From assembly GCA_963920705.1 (NCBI GenBank), contig OY987237.1, positions 15,096,601 through 15,160,600 of the forward strand: DNA of 64,000 nt. The letters are read 5' to 3'. This stretch comes from Odiellus spinosus (taxonomy: Eukaryota > Arthropoda > Arachnida > Opiliones > Phalangiidae). Below are positions 59,301 to 64,000 of the stretch, piece after piece. The translations under genes and the position numbers were made by a program. Each line of letters starts with the position of its first letter. The stretch's first letter is position 1. The notes below the pieces were generated by a model. It had not been told where the DNA came from, ran no database searches, and saw only the letters and a list, made by a program, of their open reading frames with translations.

Positions 59301-59779
59301 GGTAGTATTTAGAATAACGCTTGCGTCAAATTAAAATAATATTTAAATCTAATATATGTTAATAACTGCGTTACATTTATCTTAATAATTGCTTTACATT
59401 TATGTTAATAATTTCCAAAGGGTCAAAAAGCTAGATATGTTTTGATTATCAAAACATTGCCATTAAATTTTCAATTTGGAAATATTAATTTTAGCTTAAA
59501 TTATAATTAAATCGTATGAAATAAAATATCATTTAGTTTCACTATCCCTTTAAATTTGGAAAATTGCGAAAGTTTTAGATTAAATATTTAATCTTACGTC
59601 ACCTATATACAGATAACTAACCAGAAACAAAATTTTAAATCATTTCTTTTGCATCCTTTGAGATCAGATAAGTTTTAAAAACGATGGGGAAACGTTACAA
59701 AATTTAGATCATAATCATTAAATTTTATAAATTTAACTGGCTGGTTTTTTTGGTGGTTTTTAACCAAAGGTTAGCGAAA

Positions 59780-60330
59780 GGTCGAAGAATTTTAAAACCA
59801 GTCTCAAGTATTAGGGAAAAGTCCAGTTTATTTTAAAAACAGGGTCAGAGAAAGGTCAAGGAATTTAAAAACCAGTCCCAAGAATTAGGGAAAGCAAGGT
59901 TCAATTAATTTTAATGATAAAGGTCAAAACTATTCACAAAGGTCAGGAAATGTTTTCTTCTCAAATAAGGCGCAAAGATCAATCTAAATGTCAAGGAATT
60001 TAAAAACCCCTCCCAAAGGTCAGGAAAGGGTTCGGGAATTTAAAAAAAACACTCCCAAAGGTCAGGAAAAGATACGGGAATTTAAAAACTATTAACAAAG
60101 GTCAAATAATTTTAAAACTATTCGCCATATTCACAAAGATCGATAAATTGTTTCTCAACCAGTCAAAAGGTCAAGGAAATTTTTAAACAATTGACAAAGG
60201 TCAGGGAAAGATGCAACAATGATGAAGGTGGCTAAAACCCCTGTACTTTGACATATATATAAAGATGGGCGAAAAGTATTGATGGGAAAATTAAAACTAG
60301 TCACAAAGGTCAAGGAAAGGTCAAATATTT
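59780..60330 (+). repeat. Degenerate AAAGGTCAGG/AATTTAAAA repeat
   Basis: Words like AAAGGTCAGGAAA, GGAATTTAAAAAC and CAGTCCCAAG recur irregularly every 30-60 bp; an old, diverged minisatellite related in style to the GTCAGGGAATT family. Confidence 0.6.
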
Positions 60331-60419
60331 TTAAAAGGCAACTGCGAACGATAGTCGTCTGATAGAACACCTGGAAAAATTAGTAAATTTTGAAATTATA
60401 AATATGAGCGCGTATTGTT

Positions 60420-60850
60420 TTTGGAGGGTGATGACGTCATAGTGGTTTTCGTGACGAGGCGAGGATAATATTGGCGCTAGTGGCGCCGCGGAGCGTGCGT
60501 GACGAGAGAGAGAGACACTGCGCTGGTGTAGAAAGGTCTTCGACACTAGATTGAAAACAGGGCCGGGCGATGTTTGGGAAGCAAAGCGGGGAAACTAGGC
60601 CAATGTCCGTTATTCCATTCACCCCGAAGCGAGGACGTTCACCCAACCAGCTTTGAAGGAACACACCGCGCAACTCTCTATAACACGAGGACGAACCGGC
60701 CGTTTCCCTCTCATACATCCTATATGTACCTCTCCCCTATGAAGCTTTGACTTTCGGTATGCCGATGGGGAAAGCCACCATCCCAAGGCGCGTTCGGAGC
60801 AGACTAAAGTCCTCAAAAACTTGGTCCAACTTTCGAACAGCGATTTTAAA
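60420..60850. other. GC/CpG-rich island next to the satellite
   Basis: Clearly GC- and CpG-rich (TGGCGCTAGTGGCGCCGCGG near 60472, with a TGACGTCA site at 60430-60437). Short frames exist on both strands but none is conserved or spliced recognisably. The TGACGTCA (CRE-type) and CpG content fit a promoter; an unrecognised RNA gene is also possible. Confidence 0.3.
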
Positions 60851-60918
60851 CGCTGTAGAAAAATTTTAAAGGGGTTTTGATAAGGGAAAATATGTTCACG
60901 TTAGAAAGAAAAATCCTG

Positions 60919-63654
60919 GATTTTAATTTCGAACAATAAAATTGACATGAGCCACTCGAAAAGGATGCCTCGCCACTCGACACAAAATGAGCAAAAATCC
61001 AAAAATGACCCCTATCTTTAAATGACCGTAACTTTTCACTATGATCTCCTATACCAAAACTGATTGTACCGTTAGAAAGTAGACATTCCGTTCATTAATT
61101 TCAAACAATAAAATTGACATGAGCCACTCGAAAAAGATGCCTCGCCACTCGACACAAAATGAGCAAAAATCCAAAAATGACCCCTATCTTTAAATGACCG
61201 TAACTTTTCACTATGATCTCCTATACCAAAACTGATTGTACCGTTAGAAAGTAGACATTCCGTTCATTAATTTCAAACAATAAAATTGACATGAGCCACT
61301 CGAAAAAGATGCCTCGCCACTCGACACAAAATGAGCAAAAATCCAAAAATGACCCCTATCTTTAAATGACCGTAACTTTTCACTATGATCTCCTATACCA
61401 AAACTGATTGTACCGTTAGAAAGTAGACATTCCGTTCATTAATTTCAAACAATAAAATTGACATGAGCCACTCGAAAAAGATGCCTCGCCACTCGACACA
61501 AAATGAGCAAAAATCCAAAAATGACCCCTATCTTTAAATGACCGTAACTTTTCACTATGATCTCCTATACCAAAACTGATTGTACCGTTAGAAAGTAGAC
61601 ATTCCGTTCATTAATTTCAAACAATAAAATTGACATGAGCCACTCGAAAAAGATGCCTCGCCACTCGACACAAAATGAGCAAAAATCCAAAAATGACCCC
61701 TATCTTTAAATGACCGTAACTTTTCACTATGATCTCCTATACCAAAACTGATTGTACCGTTAGAAAGTAGACATTCCGTTCATTAATTTCAAACAATAAA
61801 ATTGACATGAGCCACTCGAAAAAGATGCCTCGCCACTCGACACAAAATGAGCAAAAATCCAAAAATGACCCCTATCTTTAAATGACCGTAACTTTTCACT
61901 ATGATCTCCTATACCAAAACTGATTGTACCGTTAGAAAGTAGACATTCCGTTCATTAATTTCAAACAATAAAATTGACATGAGCCACTCGAAAAAGATGC
62001 CTCGCCACTCGACACAAAATGAGCAAAAATCCAAAAATGACCCCTATCTTTAAATGACCGTAACTTTTCACTATGATCTCCTATACCAAAACTGATTGTA
62101 CCGTTAGAAAGTAGACATTCCGTTCATTAATTTCGAACAATAAAATTGACATGAGCCATTCGAAAAGGATGCCTCGCCACTCGACACAAAATGAGTAAAA
62201 ATCCAAAAATGACCCCTATCTTTAAATGACCGTAACTTTTCACTATGATCTCCTATACCAAAACTGATTGTACCGTTAGAAAGTAGACATTCCGTTCATT
62301 AATTTCAAACAATAAAATTGACATGAGCCACTCGAAAAAGATGCCTCGCCACTCGACACAAAATGAGTAAAAATCCAAAAATGACCCCTATCTTTAAATG
62401 ACCGTAACTTTTCACTATGATCTCCTATACCAAAACTGATTGTACCGTTAGAAAGTAGACATTCCGTTCATTAATTTCAAACAATAAAATTGACATGAGC
62501 CACTCGAAAAAGATGCCTCGCCACTCGACACAAAATGAGCAAAAATCCAAAAATGACCCCTATCTTTAAATGACCGTAACTTTTCACTATGATCTCCTAT
62601 ACCAAAACTGATTGTACCGTTAGAAAGTAGACATTCCGTTCATTAATTTCAAACAATAAAATTGACATGAGCCACTCGAAAAAGATGCCTCGCCACTCGA
62701 CACAAAATGAGCAAAAATCCAAAAATGACCCCTATCTTTAAATGACCGTAACTTTTCACTATGATCTCCTATACCAAAACTGATTGTACCGTTAGAAAGT
62801 AGACATTCCGTTCATTAATTTCAAACAATAAAATTGACATGAGCCACTCGAAAAAGATGCCTCGCCACTCGACACAAAATGAGCAAAAATCCAAAAATGA
62901 CCCCTATCTTTAAATGACCGTAACTTTTCACTATGATCTCCTATACCAAAACTGATTGTACCGTTAGAAAGTAGACATTCCGTTCATTAATTTCAAACAA
63001 TAAAATTGACATGAGCCACTCGAAAAAGATGCCTCGCCACTCGACACAAAATGAGCAAAAATCCAAAAATGACCCCTATCTTTAAATGACCGTAACTTTT
63101 CACTATGATCTCCTATACCAAAACTGATTGTACCGTTAGAAAGTAGACATTCCGTTCATTAATTTCAAACAATAAAATTGACATGAGCCACTCGAAAAAG
63201 ATGCCTCGCCACTCGACACAAAATGAGCAAAAATCCAAAAATGACCCCTATCTTTAAATGACCGTAACTTTTCACTATGATCTCCTATACCAAAACTGAT
63301 TGTACCGTTAGAAAGTAGACATTCCGTTCATTAATTTCAAACAATAAAATTGACATGAGCCACTCGAAAAAGATGCCTCGCCACTCGACACAAAATGAGC
63401 AAAAATCCAAAAATGACCCCTATCTTTAAATGACCGTAACTTTTCACTATGATCTCCTATACCAAAACTGATTGTACCGTTAGAAAGTAGACATTCCGTT
63501 CATTAATTTCGAACAATAAAATTGACATGAGCCACTCGAAAAAGATGCCTCGCCACTCGACACAAATTGAGCAAAAATCCAAAAATGACCCCTATCTTTA
63601 AATGACCGTAACTTTTCACTATGATCTCCTAGACCAAAATTGATTGCACCGTTA
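60919..63654 (+). repeat. 172-bp satellite, 16 monomers
   Basis: The anchor TTCATTAATTTC recurs exactly every 172 bp from 61091 to 63499, with a more diverged first unit from ~60919; no indel in the whole array. Monomers are near-identical; variants (CGAACAATAAA, AAAAGGATGCC, GAGTAAAAATCC) mark units near 60930, 62134, 62340 and 63510. A further decayed unit edge seems present at ~60870-60918. The length is close to one nucleosome repeat, like many centromeric or subtelomeric satellites. Confidence 0.97.
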
Positions 63655-63692
63655 CATAAAAAATCATTTGTTGTTAGGTTATATTTTGTGCG
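63655..63692 (+). mobile_element. Right-end fragment of a TTAA-type MITE at the satellite edge
   Basis: AAAAAATCATTTGTTGTTAGG then TTATATTTTG matches the right terminal part of the family A elements; it begins at the very base where satellite similarity stops. Confidence 0.55.
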
Positions 63693-64000
63693 CTTTTTAT
63701 CTAAAATTCCGAGGATTTTTATGTGAAATTTCTTGCAATATAGGGTTGCAACCGAGTTATAAATAGAAAAAAAAAAGATATTTGTCCCGCAGTGTTGAAT
63801 CAGTTATTTCCGAAGCAAGCATAAATGGGTAATGTTTTTAATACTTCCTCAAAGTCGGATCTTATTGGGCTCGTAAATCTTTCTTTTTGGGCGCGAAAGA
63901 GTCGCATAAACGTGCGTTCCATTTTTTTTTTACAAAATAATTTCATCATTTACGAGAACTATTCGTTATCATAAGTAACATAATGTACGGAAAAAGAGAA
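63693..64000. other. Right edge of window, no gene seen
   Basis: AT-rich, nothing recognised. Confidence 0.35.

Noticed and set aside
60540-60850. RNase P, RNase MRP, U-snRNA or 7SL in the CpG-rich island
   Set aside because: Conserved cores of these RNAs as I know them were not found on either strand.
1-64000. CRISPR array, bacterial operon or phage island
   Set aside because: Tandem repeats here have no unique spacers, and genes are spliced eukaryotic ones.

Overview
The window is animal nuclear DNA, AT-rich and intron-bearing, very probably from an invertebrate. The evidence is a set of spliced metazoan-type genes (BTB-Kelch protein, NAA15 acetyltransferase subunit, CD36/SCARB receptor), a Pol III tRNA-Gln gene with T-run terminator, GT-AG introns, AATAAA signals, and many DNA-transposon MITEs and minisatellites. 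I cannot fix the lineage; a short (CCTAA)n run at 26358-26382 is compatible with an arthropod-type TTAGG repeat but is far too short to decide.

Layout. 1-494 (minus): 5' end of a secreted, Pro/Asn/Thr-rich protein gene that leaves the window. 500-23300: no convincing gene, but many repeats: a 33-bp array, a 39-bp array, several TTAA-flanked foldback MITEs, copies of a ~337-bp MITE with exact 7-bp target duplications, and two further foldback elements with 7-bp flanking repeats. 23343-25229 (minus): two-exon BTB-BACK-Kelch-like gene. 26050-27200: degenerate short repeats and another 337-bp MITE. 27897-29839 (plus): five exons coding the C-terminal ~320 residues of NAA15; the N-terminal TPR half was not found in the window. 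31850-42983 (plus): CD36/SCARB-family receptor gene, reconstructed as 12 coding exons and 496 residues, with a promoter-like CpG-rich stretch, a 72-copy 30-bp minisatellite in intron 10, and a candidate alternative last exon 1.8 kb downstream carrying an acidic di-isoleucine-like motif. 43911-43982 (minus): tRNA-Gln(CTG). 44000-64000: no confident protein gene; two CpG/GC-richer islands (44830-45330, 60420-60850) may be first exons or promoters. The rest is tandem arrays (39, 39, 24, 24, 21 and 23 bp), hAT-like and TTAA-type MITEs, and a homogeneous 172-bp satellite of 16 monomers (60919-63654).

The three recognised proteins (ubiquitin-ligase adaptor type, N-terminal acetyltransferase auxiliary subunit, scavenger receptor/lysosomal membrane protein) are not functionally linked; this is an ordinary eukaryotic neighbourhood. 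The most interesting items are the alternative receptor tail, the orphaned NAA15 C-terminal half, the 7-bp-duplication MITEs, and the higher-order structure of the intronic minisatellite.
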